NCBI GenBank assembly: GCA_002050165.1 | Contig: MWSW01000012.1 | Span: 248,001-312,000, forward strand | Source: Candidatus Tepidiaquacellales bacterium OLB4/UTCHB1 | GTDB lineage: Bacteria > Bacteroidota > Ignavibacteria > Tepidaquicellales > Tepidaquicellaceae | DNA length: 64,000 bases | Direction: 5' to 3' | In this document: positions 54,283 through 63,349 of the stretch, piece by piece | Layout: each line of letters starts with the position of its first letter | How positions within the stretch are numbered: position 1 is the stretch's first letter | The notes under the pieces: generated by a model | Seen by the model: the letters and a program-made list of their open reading frames with translations, nothing else | Database searches by the model: none | Told to the model about the DNA's origin: nothing | Program-made: the position numbers and the translations under genes

Positions 54283-55422
54283 ATGAGCCTTGGTAACGTT
54301 CTCATACTTGGAGCCGGGTTAATCGGTAAAACACTTGCAAAAGATCTGTCTGACGATTTCAGTGTAACAAGTGCAGATATTAATCAGGTGGAACTCGATA
54401 AGTTAAAATCACAGGCGGAAGTTGAAGTGCTTAGGACAGATCTGAGCGATAGTAAAATATTAACGGAACTTTGCACCGATTTTGACTTGGTAGTTGGAGC
54501 AGTTCCGGGTTTTATGGGTTTTAAAGTATTGGAAACGGTTATTCAGGCGGGAAAGAATATAGTTGATATATCATTTTTCCCGGAAGATCCATTCAGACTC
54601 GATGAGCTTGCAAAATCGAAAAATGTTACTGCAATTGTAGATTGCGGTGTTGCTCCGGGCTTGTGTAATTTAATCGCGGGATTTCATTACAGACAAATGA
54701 AGATTGAGAGCTACGAATGTCTTGTTGGCGGGTTACCAGTTAAACGCGAACTTCCATTTGAATATAAATCGCTATTCTCCCCGGTTGATGTAATTGAAGA
54801 ATATGTTCGCGATGTAAGAATTATTGATAATGGTGAATATGTTACAAAAGACGCGTTGTCTGATTGTCAGTTAGTTGAATTCCCTGAAACCGGACTACTT
54901 GAATCTTTTAACACTGACGGGCTTAGAACGCTATTAAAGACAATGAACGGCGTTCCGAATATGAGAGAGAAAACTTTACGCTACCCCGGACATGCGAAAC
55001 TTATGAAAGCATTCAGGGAAACTGGATTGTTCAGAAAAGATGAAATTTCGATTGATGGGTGTAAAATTACTCCTCTAAGTGTGACCTCATCCCTTTTATT
55101 CCCGATGTGGAAGCTGAATGAAGGTGATGATGATTTTACAATAATGCGAATTACCATAAGTGGAAATGAAAAAGGACAAATTGTTAACTACGAATATACA
55201 TTGTTCGATAAAAGTATTCCGGAATTGAAACTTTCATCAATGGCACGAACCACGGGATATACTTGCACCGCAACAGTACGTGCATTGGCAACCAGTAAGA
55301 TTAATCAAAAAGGAATCTCACCTCCGGAATATCTGGGGTTCAACAAGGAAACATTTGATTTCATAATCGGAGAGTTACAAGCCAGAGGGATTAAGTTTGA
55401 TTTAAAAAAGTTAATAAATTAA
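54283..55422 (+). CDS. Saccharopine/lysine-dehydrogenase-like protein inside the bcr operon
   Basis: A 379-residue protein of the saccharopine-dehydrogenase superfamily: NAD(P) motif VLILGAGLIGKTLAKDL, DLVVGAVPGFMGFKVLETVI and AIVDCGVAPGLCNLIAGF. The length and layout resemble lysine 6-dehydrogenase. Classical bcr clusters, such as that of Thauera, have no gene here; it splits bcrA from bcrD, with gaps of 3 and 27 bp, so it should be co-expressed. An alicyclic or amino-acid dehydrogenase role, or generation of reducing equivalents, are possibilities. The true substrate is unknown. Confidence 0.78.
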   Translation: MSLGNVLILGAGLIGKTLAKDLSDDFSVTSADINQVELDKLKSQAEVEVLRTDLSDSKILTELCTDFDLVVGAVPGFMGFKVLETVIQAGKNIVDISFFPEDPFRLDELAKSKNVTAIVDCGVAPGLCNLIAGFHYRQMKIESYECLVGGLPVKRELPFEYKSLFSPVDVIEEYVRDVRIIDNGEYVTKDALSDCQLVEFPETGLLESFNTDGLRTLLKTMNGVPNMREKTLRYPGHAKLMKAFRETGLFRKDEISIDGCKITPLSVTSSLLFPMWKLNEGDDDFTIMRITISGNEKGQIVNYEYTLFDKSIPELKLSSMARTTGYTCTATVRALATSKINQKGISPPEYLGFNKETFDFIIGELQARGIKFDLKKLIN

Positions 55423-55449
55423 ATTTTAGCAATATAAAATTTTATAAAA

Positions 55450-56292
55450 ATGGACAATAAAGTATTTACAGCAGGTATTGACATTGGGAGTAATTTCATC
55501 AAATTAATACTCATGGATTACACAGTTGATAATCCGATTGTAATTGACAAAATGACGGAGAAAATCCGGAAAAGAGATCCATCTCAGGTAGCTGATGAGA
55601 TGCTTCAAGTCATATACAGACGTCACGGAATCCAGTATGAGGATATCGGTTACCTGGCATCAACCGGTGAGGGAGACCTGATTAAGCGAAAGAAAGGTCA
55701 CTTTTACGGGATGACTACTCATGCACGCGGCGGAAAGTTTATGTACAATGATGCAGTAACAGTTGTTGATATGGGTGCTCTTTACGTAAGAGCAATTAAA
55801 ATTTCAGAAGATGCAAGGGTACTCGATTACAAAATGACCGGTCAGTGTGCGTCAGGGTCGGGACAGTTTGTTGAAAATATTTCCCGATATCTCGGACTTT
55901 CGCTTGAAGAGGTCGGAAGCATTTCGTTACAAGCTGATGAGCCGGAGGTTTCTTCAGGTATTTGCGCGGTATTAGCAGAAACTGATGTGATTAATATGGT
56001 TTCAAGGGGAATTTCAACTCCAAATATTATCAAGGGTATTCACTTATCAATCGCCTCACGTATTATTAAATTGTTAAGTTCATTGAAAGCTGAATCTCCG
56101 ATAATGTTAACCGGTGGAATGGCTTTGAATGAGGGGATGATGCAAGCTCTTGAGGAACAACTTGCTGAAACCGGGAAAAAGTTTGAGTTGAAAACTCATC
56201 CCGATGCAATATATGCAGGCGCAATGGGTGCAGCATTGTGGGGTGGATACAGGTATTACAAATTAAAGGAAAAAGAACTGGAAGCTGTTTAA
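55450..56292 (+). CDS. bcrD: Benzoyl-CoA reductase subunit D (ATPase/activator type)
   Basis: A 280-residue BadF-family ATPase, the short form as in BcrD/BadF. Motifs are GIDIGSNFIKLILMD, VVDMGALYVRAIKI, C133 in GQCASGSGQFVENI and C172 in SGICAVLAETDVIN, 39 residues apart, and the C-terminal MLTGGMALNEGMMQAL. With BcrA it forms the electron-activating heterodimer that bridges one [4Fe-4S] cluster and hydrolyses ATP. It is separated from bcrA by the saccharopine-dehydrogenase-like gene. Confidence 0.88.
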   Translation: MDNKVFTAGIDIGSNFIKLILMDYTVDNPIVIDKMTEKIRKRDPSQVADEMLQVIYRRHGIQYEDIGYLASTGEGDLIKRKKGHFYGMTTHARGGKFMYNDAVTVVDMGALYVRAIKISEDARVLDYKMTGQCASGSGQFVENISRYLGLSLEEVGSISLQADEPEVSSGICAVLAETDVINMVSRGISTPNIIKGIHLSIASRIIKLLSSLKAESPIMLTGGMALNEGMMQALEEQLAETGKKFELKTHPDAIYAGAMGAALWGGYRYYKLKEKELEAV

Positions 56293-56307
56293 ATTTTAAA
56301 TTTAAAG

Positions 56308-58041
56308 TTGGACGCACAATATTTAAAATCTGATATTCCGCTTGGTAGTTATCTTCCGAATATTTCGGTAATGCTTCGCCAGAATTACGACCGTATGCCG
56401 GAACATACGGTATATAGAGAAAAAATCGGTGATTCATTCCGTTCCATTAGCTGGTCTGAATTATACCGGAATATTAAACTGATTACCGCAAACCTTGCCG
56501 GGCGCGGATTTCAAAAGGGTGATAAATTGTTGATATATTCCCCTAACCGTCTTGAAATGTTAGAATTGCAATTAGCGGTCATGTCAATGGGTGGAATATC
56601 AGTCCCCGTTTTTGCATTCTTTAAACAAGAGGCAGCTGAAGTTCTCATCCGTCACTCCGATGCAAAATTCGCAGCGGTCGGTGGTGCTTTACAATTGAAC
56701 AGATTATCCGAAGATCTCCCACTGGAAAATATTTTTGTATTTGACGATATCAACGATAGCAGATTTAAGAATCTCCACAATTTTAAAGTCCTCCTTGAAG
56801 GTGAAAGTGAAGAAAACTTTCTTGATGATAACCTCCAACCCGATGATATTTGCCTCAATATGTACACATCCGGAACAATGGGAACACCAAAATGTGTACA
56901 GTTGACGCATGGAAACATTTTATCTCAACAGGCAGCGTTGAAAAAATTGTGGGATCTTGATGAACGGGATCGGTTCCTTTCTTATCTTCCGTGGCATCAT
57001 AGTTTCGGAGGTATATTCGAAAAATTCTCCGCACTCTCAAATGGTGCAACTATGACATTGGAACCGTCATACGGGAAATCAGCTGAAAGCATATTATCGC
57101 TTTGGGGCAATGTCAAACCAACAGTATTTTTCAGTGTACCGAAAGTTTACAGTTCACTATTCGAATTAATCAAAAATGATCCAGATGCGGAACGTATATT
57201 CTTTCATCCGGAATTAAAATTTATATTTACCGCTGCGGCTGCTCTGCCACAGCGTTTATCGGATGAATTCGAGAAACGCGGAATTCCGGTACTTGAAGGG
57301 TGGGGACTGACTGAAACTTCTCCATGCTGTTCATTAACCAATCCGGAACTCAAACGTGAGCCGGGACTTGTTGGTATGCCCATCCCGGGTGTTGAAATCA
57401 GAATTGCGGATGATGATGAGATTCAGGTGAAAGGACCAAACGTAATGGTGTCTTATTATAAGAATGATCAGGCAAACAAAGATATTTTTACCGAAGATGG
57501 TTGGTACAAGACGGGCGACGTAGGGGAAATTACACCTAACGGTTTAAAGCTCATTACACGAAAAGACAGAATATTTAAGTTATCCAATGGTGAAAAAGTC
57601 ATTCCGACAGAACTTGAAAAGGCAATCGAACTTAAGTGTCATTATGTACAATATGCAGTTGTAACCGGAAATGGTGAAGATCATCCTGTAGCATTAATTT
57701 TCCCAAATAAAAAGCTGCTTGAAAACCCGGATTATGAACTTACGCCTGAAGAGGGATGTTTTTGTCCCCGCAATTTAAATGAACTTGGCAGGTGTCTGCG
57801 CGGTTGTCTGGCTAACGTTAATGATAGCATCGGGCAAAAATTTGCAAAAGCAAAATCAGCAGCTATAATACTCGATGAACTCTCACTTGACAATAACACT
57901 TTGACACCGTCAATGAAAGTCGCACCGAACAATGTGCTTGAAAAATACAAGTCTCATCTGCAAAATCTTTACGGTAACAATGTTCCTGTTGAAGAAGAAG
58001 TTTATGTAGTAAAACTTGATACAAAAAAGCAACTAAACTGA
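56308..58041 (+). CDS. AMP-forming acyl/aryl-CoA ligase
   Basis: A 577-residue acyl-adenylate enzyme. Motifs are YTSGTMGTPKCVQLTHGN (P-loop), GWGLTETSPCC, DGWYKTGDVGE, KDRIFKLSNGEKV and the C-terminal SMKVAPNNVLEKY with the catalytic Lys. Its extended C-terminus resembles long-chain (FAA1/FadD15-type) ligases and is longer than typical benzoate-CoA ligases (about 510-530 residues). TTG start at 56308. In this operon it may activate an aromatic or phenyl-alkanoic acid such as 4-hydroxybenzoate, benzoate or phenyllactate. The substrate is not decided by sequence. It is co-directional with the following dehydratase-type gene, with a 1-bp overlap. Confidence 0.82.
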   Translation: MDAQYLKSDIPLGSYLPNISVMLRQNYDRMPEHTVYREKIGDSFRSISWSELYRNIKLITANLAGRGFQKGDKLLIYSPNRLEMLELQLAVMSMGGISVPVFAFFKQEAAEVLIRHSDAKFAAVGGALQLNRLSEDLPLENIFVFDDINDSRFKNLHNFKVLLEGESEENFLDDNLQPDDICLNMYTSGTMGTPKCVQLTHGNILSQQAALKKLWDLDERDRFLSYLPWHHSFGGIFEKFSALSNGATMTLEPSYGKSAESILSLWGNVKPTVFFSVPKVYSSLFELIKNDPDAERIFFHPELKFIFTAAAALPQRLSDEFEKRGIPVLEGWGLTETSPCCSLTNPELKREPGLVGMPIPGVEIRIADDDEIQVKGPNVMVSYYKNDQANKDIFTEDGWYKTGDVGEITPNGLKLITRKDRIFKLSNGEKVIPTELEKAIELKCHYVQYAVVTGNGEDHPVALIFPNKKLLENPDYELTPEEGCFCPRNLNELGRCLRGCLANVNDSIGQKFAKAKSAAIILDELSLDNNTLTPSMKVAPNNVLEKYKSHLQNLYGNNVPVEEEVYVVKLDTKKQLN

Positions 58042-59258
58042 TGTATAAAATTCAGTCAACTGAAAAAATGAAAAGGATAATGGGAGAATATTTTCTCTCA
58101 TTGGAATCCGGCGAGAAAAAAGTTGCATGGTGTACGAGTGTTGGCCCGGCGGAACTGTTGCGATCTTTCGGATTTGAAGTCTATTTTCCGGAAAATCACG
58201 GTGCATTGCTAGGTGCTACACGTACAGCCATGGATTATATCCCGGAAGCTATCAAATGCGGATATTCGGGACATGTCTGTTCATATACTACTTCGGATAT
58301 CGGGTCTTATCTCAAAGGCGATACACCGTTGAAAACTCATTACGGCTTGCAGGGACATCCCAAACCTGATATTATTGCTTATAATACAAATCAGTGCAGG
58401 GAGGTTGAAGATTGGTTTACTTTTTTTGCAAACGAATTCAAATGCCCCATAGTTGGAATTCATCCGCCCCGACATTTGGACGAAATAACACAGGATGAGA
58501 TTGATCTGGTTGTAAAACAATTCAAGAAAATAATTCCGGTTTGTGAAGAAGTCAGCGGGAATAAATTTAATGAAGACAAGTTTAAAGAAGTTGTTAAACG
58601 AAGTAAAGACGCTACCCTGCTTTGGCAAAAAGTGTTAAGAACGTCATCAGCTGATACACCACCAATCAGTTTCTTTGACGGAACAATTCACATGGGACCA
58701 ATTGTTGTACTTCGGGGAACGGAAACTGCAATTGATTATTACTCAACTTTGTTAAACGAGCTCGAAGAAAATATTGCGAACGGTCAAGGTTTCATTAAGA
58801 ATCCCAGAACTCGGATTTTTTGGGAAGGAATGCCTATCTGGGGAAAGATAAGAATGATGAGCGACCTATTCACTTCAAACGGCGCTGCCGTTGTTGCTTC
58901 AACTTATTGCAGTAGCTGGATATTCGATAAGTTCGATGAAAACGATCCCTGGGAATCAACAGCAAGAGCTTATACTGAAATATTCATTAACCGGAGCGAA
59001 AAAGCTAAAATGAAAATGCTTTCGGATTGGTTCAAAGAATATAATATAGACGGGATTGTTTATCACGATACGAAAACCTGTTTCAATAACTCTAACGCAA
59101 AGTTTGGAATGCCACAACGATTGAAAGAATCTTCCGGAATTCCCGCATTAGTAATTGAAGGTGACCTCTGTGATCTGAGATTTTTTAGCGAAGGACAAAG
59201 CATTACAAAAATTGAAACATTTTTAGAGCAAATTGAAGAAAGTAAAGTTTACAATTGA
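58041..59258 (+). CDS. Lone 2-hydroxyacyl-CoA dehydratase/BCR-type subunit (second system)
   Basis: A 405-residue HgdB/BcrB-family protein, separate from bcrB and bcrC. Cysteines lie at C31 (AWCTSVGPAE), C80 (SGHVCSYTTSDIG), C119 (NTNQCREVEDW) and about C347 (DTKTCFNNSNAKFG), consistent with a [4Fe-4S]-binding catalytic subunit. Members usually work as heterodimers, but no second subunit is present next to it; it may act as a homodimer or borrow BcrC. It overlaps the CoA ligase before it and the dehydrogenase-ATPase fusion after it by one base each. It is inferred to be a dehydratase or reductase for a substrate other than benzoyl-CoA. Confidence 0.8.
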   Translation: MYKIQSTEKMKRIMGEYFLSLESGEKKVAWCTSVGPAELLRSFGFEVYFPENHGALLGATRTAMDYIPEAIKCGYSGHVCSYTTSDIGSYLKGDTPLKTHYGLQGHPKPDIIAYNTNQCREVEDWFTFFANEFKCPIVGIHPPRHLDEITQDEIDLVVKQFKKIIPVCEEVSGNKFNEDKFKEVVKRSKDATLLWQKVLRTSSADTPPISFFDGTIHMGPIVVLRGTETAIDYYSTLLNELEENIANGQGFIKNPRTRIFWEGMPIWGKIRMMSDLFTSNGAAVVASTYCSSWIFDKFDENDPWESTARAYTEIFINRSEKAKMKMLSDWFKEYNIDGIVYHDTKTCFNNSNAKFGMPQRLKESSGIPALVIEGDLCDLRFFSEGQSITKIETFLEQIEESKVYN

Positions 59259-61120
59259 TGGATAACGGAAAAATAAAAGTTGGTATAATTGGTTTGGGAC
59301 CTGTGGGGATGATACTCGCAACTAAACTGAAAGAGGCAGGTTGCGAAGTTGCATTGTGTGTCCGAAACGAAGTCAAAAGAAATAAAATTAAATCAGAAGG
59401 TATTATTCTTGAAAATGTAATCGAGTCAGTTACGCATTTTGACAAGGTATATCCGACAATTGAAGAAATGGCAGACCTGAATCTTGATTACCTCGTACTT
59501 GCGTTAAAGACCTATCACGTTAAGGATGTTCTAAAATCAGTACAGGAACTGGATTCGGACAAGCTCTCCATTATTTTAGCACAAAACGGGATTGATGTAG
59601 AGGAGAATGTTACCAAAGTTTTCAGTGAATCAAAATTGATACGGATGGTTGTAAACTACGCGGGTAATATGGTTACACCTAACACTGTTAAGGTGACATT
59701 TTTTATCCCACCGAATTACATCGGATCAATTCACGATACCCGACCGGATGAATCAAAATTGATAGCTGACCTTCTTAGCAAGGTAAACCTAGAAACCGTA
59801 CATGTAGATTCGTTTGAATTAATCAAACGCGTTTGGGAGAAAACGATATTAAATTCATCACTCAGCGCTTTGTGCGGAGTTGGAAGGATGACAATGGCTG
59901 AAGCAATGAACGACCCGGATACAGTCGAACTGATTGAAAGAATTATTAGTGAAGCCGTAGAAGTCGCAGAGACCGAAAAAATCAGGTATCCCGACGATTT
60001 CATCAGGCAATGTATGCGATATCTGAAAAAAGGTGGAGACCATTTCCCTTCCCTTGCACTGGATTTAATCAATGGTCGTGAAACAGAGATTGATTACTTC
60101 AACGGTAAAATTGTTGAATACGGACGAAAGCATTATATCAGAACATCACTCAATTTATCGTTTGCAAATATGGTAAGGGCAATGACTAATAAGAATATAA
60201 TCTCGCGTGTACCGGGTGCTGCCGGCGATGTTATAAGGCGTATTCTGGATAAAGGAATAGTCAATAAGATATCTTCGCCGTCAGCTTACAAGAATGTGGA
60301 ATGTTTTCTCGGGATTGACCTTGGTTCTTCATTCTCCAAGTTTACAGTAATAGACTCAAATGGGATACCGCTGTTCAGATACTTCCTGCCGACATTATCA
60401 AATGACAAACAATCGTTTAAAAATGTAATGCAGACAATTGCAACTAATTTCAAAATAAAATACAGTTGCGCAACCGGATACGGCAGGAAGCACTTTACCG
60501 ATACGGACATGGTAAAAACTGAAATCAATTGTGGCGCTACCGGTGTTTCTTTTAACCATCCCGGCGAAAAAAATATTATTGATATGGGTGGTGAAGACAT
60601 TAAAATTATCAGGTGCGATAAAGATAATAACGTAGTTAACTTTTATATGAACGATAAATGCGCCGCTGGAACAGGCTCTTTTCTCGTTGAAATCGCTGAC
60701 AGGGCGAATATAAATATATTGGAAATGAATCAACTTGCTTCACTTTCAACTCACGATAAAGAACTAAACAGTTTCTGTACAGTTTTCGCTAAGACAGAAA
60801 TAATGAACTGGATGTTCGATGGAATGTCACTTGAAGATATTTCACGGGGTATCTATATCTCAATTGCGAACAAAATAGCGAAAATGAGGCTTGATCCGGG
60901 CATACCTACATACATGATCGGTGGAGTCATTACTCACCATCCGTATTTAAAAAATATTCTAAACGATAAATTCAACAAAGATATTAAGATTATTGATAGT
61001 CCTCAGTATGTTGTATCTTTCGGTGCAGCAATTATCGCCATGAATACTTACAAGCGAGAATTAAAGCGATCAGAAAAATCTTCTGAGGAAGTTGATAAAA
61101 TCCTCTCTGCTCAGGATTAA
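59258..61120 (+). CDS. Fusion of a ketopantoate-reductase-like dehydrogenase and a BadF/HgdC-type ATPase
   Basis: A 620-residue protein with two domains. Residues 1-310 match the PanE/ApbA dehydrogenase: GIIGLGPVGMILATKL, LAQNGIDVEENV (Asn110), RVWEKTILNSSLSALCG (the catalytic-type Lys195) and NGRETEIDYFNGKI. Residues 350-600 are a BadF/HgdC-type activating ATPase: FLGIDLGSSFSKF, IIDMGGEDIKII, C468 (NDKCAAGTG) and C507 (SFCTVFAKTEI) 39 residues apart, and YMIGGVITHHPYL. The ATG at 59258 is preferred over an in-frame TTG at 59255. Both catalytic centres look intact. The fusion is not known to me from any characterised system. It follows the lone dehydratase-type subunit. Confidence 0.88.
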   Translation: MDNGKIKVGIIGLGPVGMILATKLKEAGCEVALCVRNEVKRNKIKSEGIILENVIESVTHFDKVYPTIEEMADLNLDYLVLALKTYHVKDVLKSVQELDSDKLSIILAQNGIDVEENVTKVFSESKLIRMVVNYAGNMVTPNTVKVTFFIPPNYIGSIHDTRPDESKLIADLLSKVNLETVHVDSFELIKRVWEKTILNSSLSALCGVGRMTMAEAMNDPDTVELIERIISEAVEVAETEKIRYPDDFIRQCMRYLKKGGDHFPSLALDLINGRETEIDYFNGKIVEYGRKHYIRTSLNLSFANMVRAMTNKNIISRVPGAAGDVIRRILDKGIVNKISSPSAYKNVECFLGIDLGSSFSKFTVIDSNGIPLFRYFLPTLSNDKQSFKNVMQTIATNFKIKYSCATGYGRKHFTDTDMVKTEINCGATGVSFNHPGEKNIIDMGGEDIKIIRCDKDNNVVNFYMNDKCAAGTGSFLVEIADRANINILEMNQLASLSTHDKELNSFCTVFAKTEIMNWMFDGMSLEDISRGIYISIANKIAKMRLDPGIPTYMIGGVITHHPYLKNILNDKFNKDIKIIDSPQYVVSFGAAIIAMNTYKRELKRSEKSSEEVDKILSAQD

Positions 61121-61173
61121 AAGCCTGACTCTTTTTTTAAAGCATTACAACTTTATAAAAATATTTTTCAAAA

Positions 61174-62235
61174 TTGAAAAAGATATTCCAATATCAGATG
61201 ACGGGTTTGAACACAGATTTCAAATTAGTTGAATCTGAAATCCCTGCTATCAGTGAACATGAAGTGCTCGTCAAAATTGCGGGTTGCGGTGTGTGTCATA
61301 CCGACATTAGTTTCTGGCACCATGGTGTCAGGACAAAAAAAGAAATGCCTATTACTCTCGGTCATGAAATAAGCGGAACTGTCGTAGAGGGGAATAGTAA
61401 ACTGCTTGACAAAGATGTGATAATTCCGGCAGTGCTTCCATGTGGCGAATGTGAATTATGCCAAAAAGGTCGGAGTAATATTTGCCAAAATCAATTAATG
61501 CCCGGGAATGACTTCCATGGTGGATTTGCCTCTCACATTGTTGTGCCGCATAAGTACCTTTGTCCTGTACCCGAAATCGCGCTTACGAAATATTCGCTTG
61601 AACAACTCTCCGTCATCGCCGATGCGATTTCAACACCGTATCAGGTAATAAAGAAATCCGAACTTGATCCAGGTGATTTTGCAATTGTAATCGGAGTCGG
61701 AGGTGTCGGAATCTATGGCGCTTTAATAGCAAAAATACTCGGCGCAAAAGTGCTTGCGATCGACGTGGATGATACGAAACTTGAGCTTGCTAAAAGCAAT
61801 GGTATCGATGCAACACTTAACACTACCGGCATGGATATAAAGGAGGTCAAATCCAAAGTAAAAGAGATCTCAAAGGATCTTGGTGTTTCAAAAACCAGCT
61901 GGAAGATTTTTGAAATATCAGGTACAACATCCGGTCAGGAACTTGCTTTTAACCTCATTACATTTGCCTCTACTCTGAGCATAGTTGGGTTCACCATGAA
62001 TAAACTTGAAGTACGGTTAAGTAACCTAATGGCTTTTGATGCTAAGTTGATTGGTACTTGGGGATGCAAACCAGAACTTTACCTTGAGGTTATTGACCTT
62101 ATATCAACCGGCAAACTCGAGATTAGCCAATTTGTAGAAACATTCCCAATGTCAAAAATCAATGAGGTTTTCAGAGATACTCTTGATCATAAGTTTACTA
62201 AACGCTCCGTGCTAGTGCCGGATTTTGATGAATAA
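61174..62235 (+). CDS. had: 6-hydroxycyclohex-1-ene-1-carbonyl-CoA dehydrogenase
   Basis: A 353-residue zinc-type alcohol dehydrogenase with the catalytic zinc site GCGVCHTDISFWH and LGHEISG, a structural zinc loop (CGECELCQKGRSNIC) and the NAD-binding VIGVGGVGIYGALIA. Its neighbours, oah and dch, fix the role: oxidation of 6-hydroxycyclohex-1-ene-1-carbonyl-CoA to the ketone with NAD. It resembles Thauera Had, about 15 residues longer. The start is a TTG at 61174. Confidence 0.87.
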   Translation: MKKIFQYQMTGLNTDFKLVESEIPAISEHEVLVKIAGCGVCHTDISFWHHGVRTKKEMPITLGHEISGTVVEGNSKLLDKDVIIPAVLPCGECELCQKGRSNICQNQLMPGNDFHGGFASHIVVPHKYLCPVPEIALTKYSLEQLSVIADAISTPYQVIKKSELDPGDFAIVIGVGGVGIYGALIAKILGAKVLAIDVDDTKLELAKSNGIDATLNTTGMDIKEVKSKVKEISKDLGVSKTSWKIFEISGTTSGQELAFNLITFASTLSIVGFTMNKLEVRLSNLMAFDAKLIGTWGCKPELYLEVIDLISTGKLEISQFVETFPMSKINEVFRDTLDHKFTKRSVLVPDFDE

Positions 62236-62250
62236 AATAAATCTAAATTA

Positions 62251-63345
62251 ATGGAATTAAAAAATCACAACCTGACAAATACGAAATACACTGAAATTAT
62301 TTTTGAAAAACGACCTTGTCTCGACCATGATGGATCTAAAATTGAAGGTTTATTTAATGCATGGATCTGGTTAAATAATCCCCCTCAGTTCAATTCTTAT
62401 ACTACGGCGGCGGTGAAAGAAATTATTCTTGCTTTTGGCGAAGCCTCAAACGATAGAAGTGTGGTTGCGGTGATTTTTACAGGGGTTGGCGATAAAGCTT
62501 TTTGTACCGGTGGTAACACAAAAGAGTACGCAGAATATTACGCAGGGAATCCTCAGGAATATTCGCAATATATGCGTCTGTTCAATGATATGGTAAGCGC
62601 CATACTTAAATGTGAGAAACCCGTAATCTGTAGAGTAAACGGGATGCGGATTGGCGGTGGTCAGGAAATCGGTATGGCATGCGACTTCAGTATATCGAGC
62701 GATATGGCGAGGTTCGGACAAGCCGGACCAAAGCACGGAAGCGCTCCTATCGGAGGTGCTACAGATTTCTTGCCGCTCTTCATAGGAATCGAACGAGCTA
62801 TGAGTTCATTAACATTGTGTGAACCGTTTTCTGCACATCAGGCATATTATTACGGAATCATAAACGAAATTGTCCCCGTTCTTAAGGTTAACGGCAAATA
62901 TATTCCTAACCCGCTCGTCGTAACTGATAAAGTTACTGATAGCTTTGGAAAAGTAGTCTTTGGCTCATCAAAAACAGGAGATGATTTAAAATCGGGGAAA
63001 GAATTATTGGCATCAGCAGAAGTGGATCTAAGCTTACTTGACCGTTCAGTAAATATGCTTGCAGCTAAATTGCTCCACACATTTCCTAATTGTACCACAA
63101 AAACTATTTCAGAGGTGAGAAAGTTTAAACTCGAACACTGGGATAAAAATAAAGAGAGCAGTAGAGAATGGCTCGCGTTAAACATGATGACGGAAGCTAA
63201 AGCAGGTTTCAGGGCGTTCAATTTTGGGACAAAAGATAACCGCGAAGTAGATTTTATCAAACTCCGACAATTGCTTGCAGAAGGTGCTGAATGGAACGAT
63301 CAACTGCACGAAATTATTTCACCTCAGTTTAAAAAAGAAAATTAG
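62251..63345 (+). CDS. oah: 6-oxocyclohex-1-ene-1-carbonyl-CoA hydrolase
   Basis: A 364-residue member of the crotonase superfamily, longer than typical enoyl-CoA hydratases as expected of Oah. Motifs are TGVGDKAFCTGGNTKEYAEYY, VICRVNGMRIGGGQEIGMACD and FGQAGPKHGSAPIGGATDFLP. Oah adds water twice and opens the six-carbon ring to give 3-hydroxypimelyl-CoA. It lies 15 bp after had and 4 bp before dch. Confidence 0.92.
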   Translation: MELKNHNLTNTKYTEIIFEKRPCLDHDGSKIEGLFNAWIWLNNPPQFNSYTTAAVKEIILAFGEASNDRSVVAVIFTGVGDKAFCTGGNTKEYAEYYAGNPQEYSQYMRLFNDMVSAILKCEKPVICRVNGMRIGGGQEIGMACDFSISSDMARFGQAGPKHGSAPIGGATDFLPLFIGIERAMSSLTLCEPFSAHQAYYYGIINEIVPVLKVNGKYIPNPLVVTDKVTDSFGKVVFGSSKTGDDLKSGKELLASAEVDLSLLDRSVNMLAAKLLHTFPNCTTKTISEVRKFKLEHWDKNKESSREWLALNMMTEAKAGFRAFNFGTKDNREVDFIKLRQLLAEGAEWNDQLHEIISPQFKKEN

Positions 63346-63349
63346 TCAA

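Noticed and set aside
54283-55422. Assignment as a true lysine-biosynthesis saccharopine dehydrogenase
   Set aside because: The neighbours are exclusively aromatic-degradation genes and no other lysine-pathway gene is present, so the specific name is not supported.
50345-56292. Class II (BamB-I, tungsten) benzoyl-CoA reductase
   Set aside because: The subunits are HgdB-type and BadF-type ATPases with the conserved cysteine pairs; no aldehyde-ferredoxin-oxidoreductase-like subunit is present.
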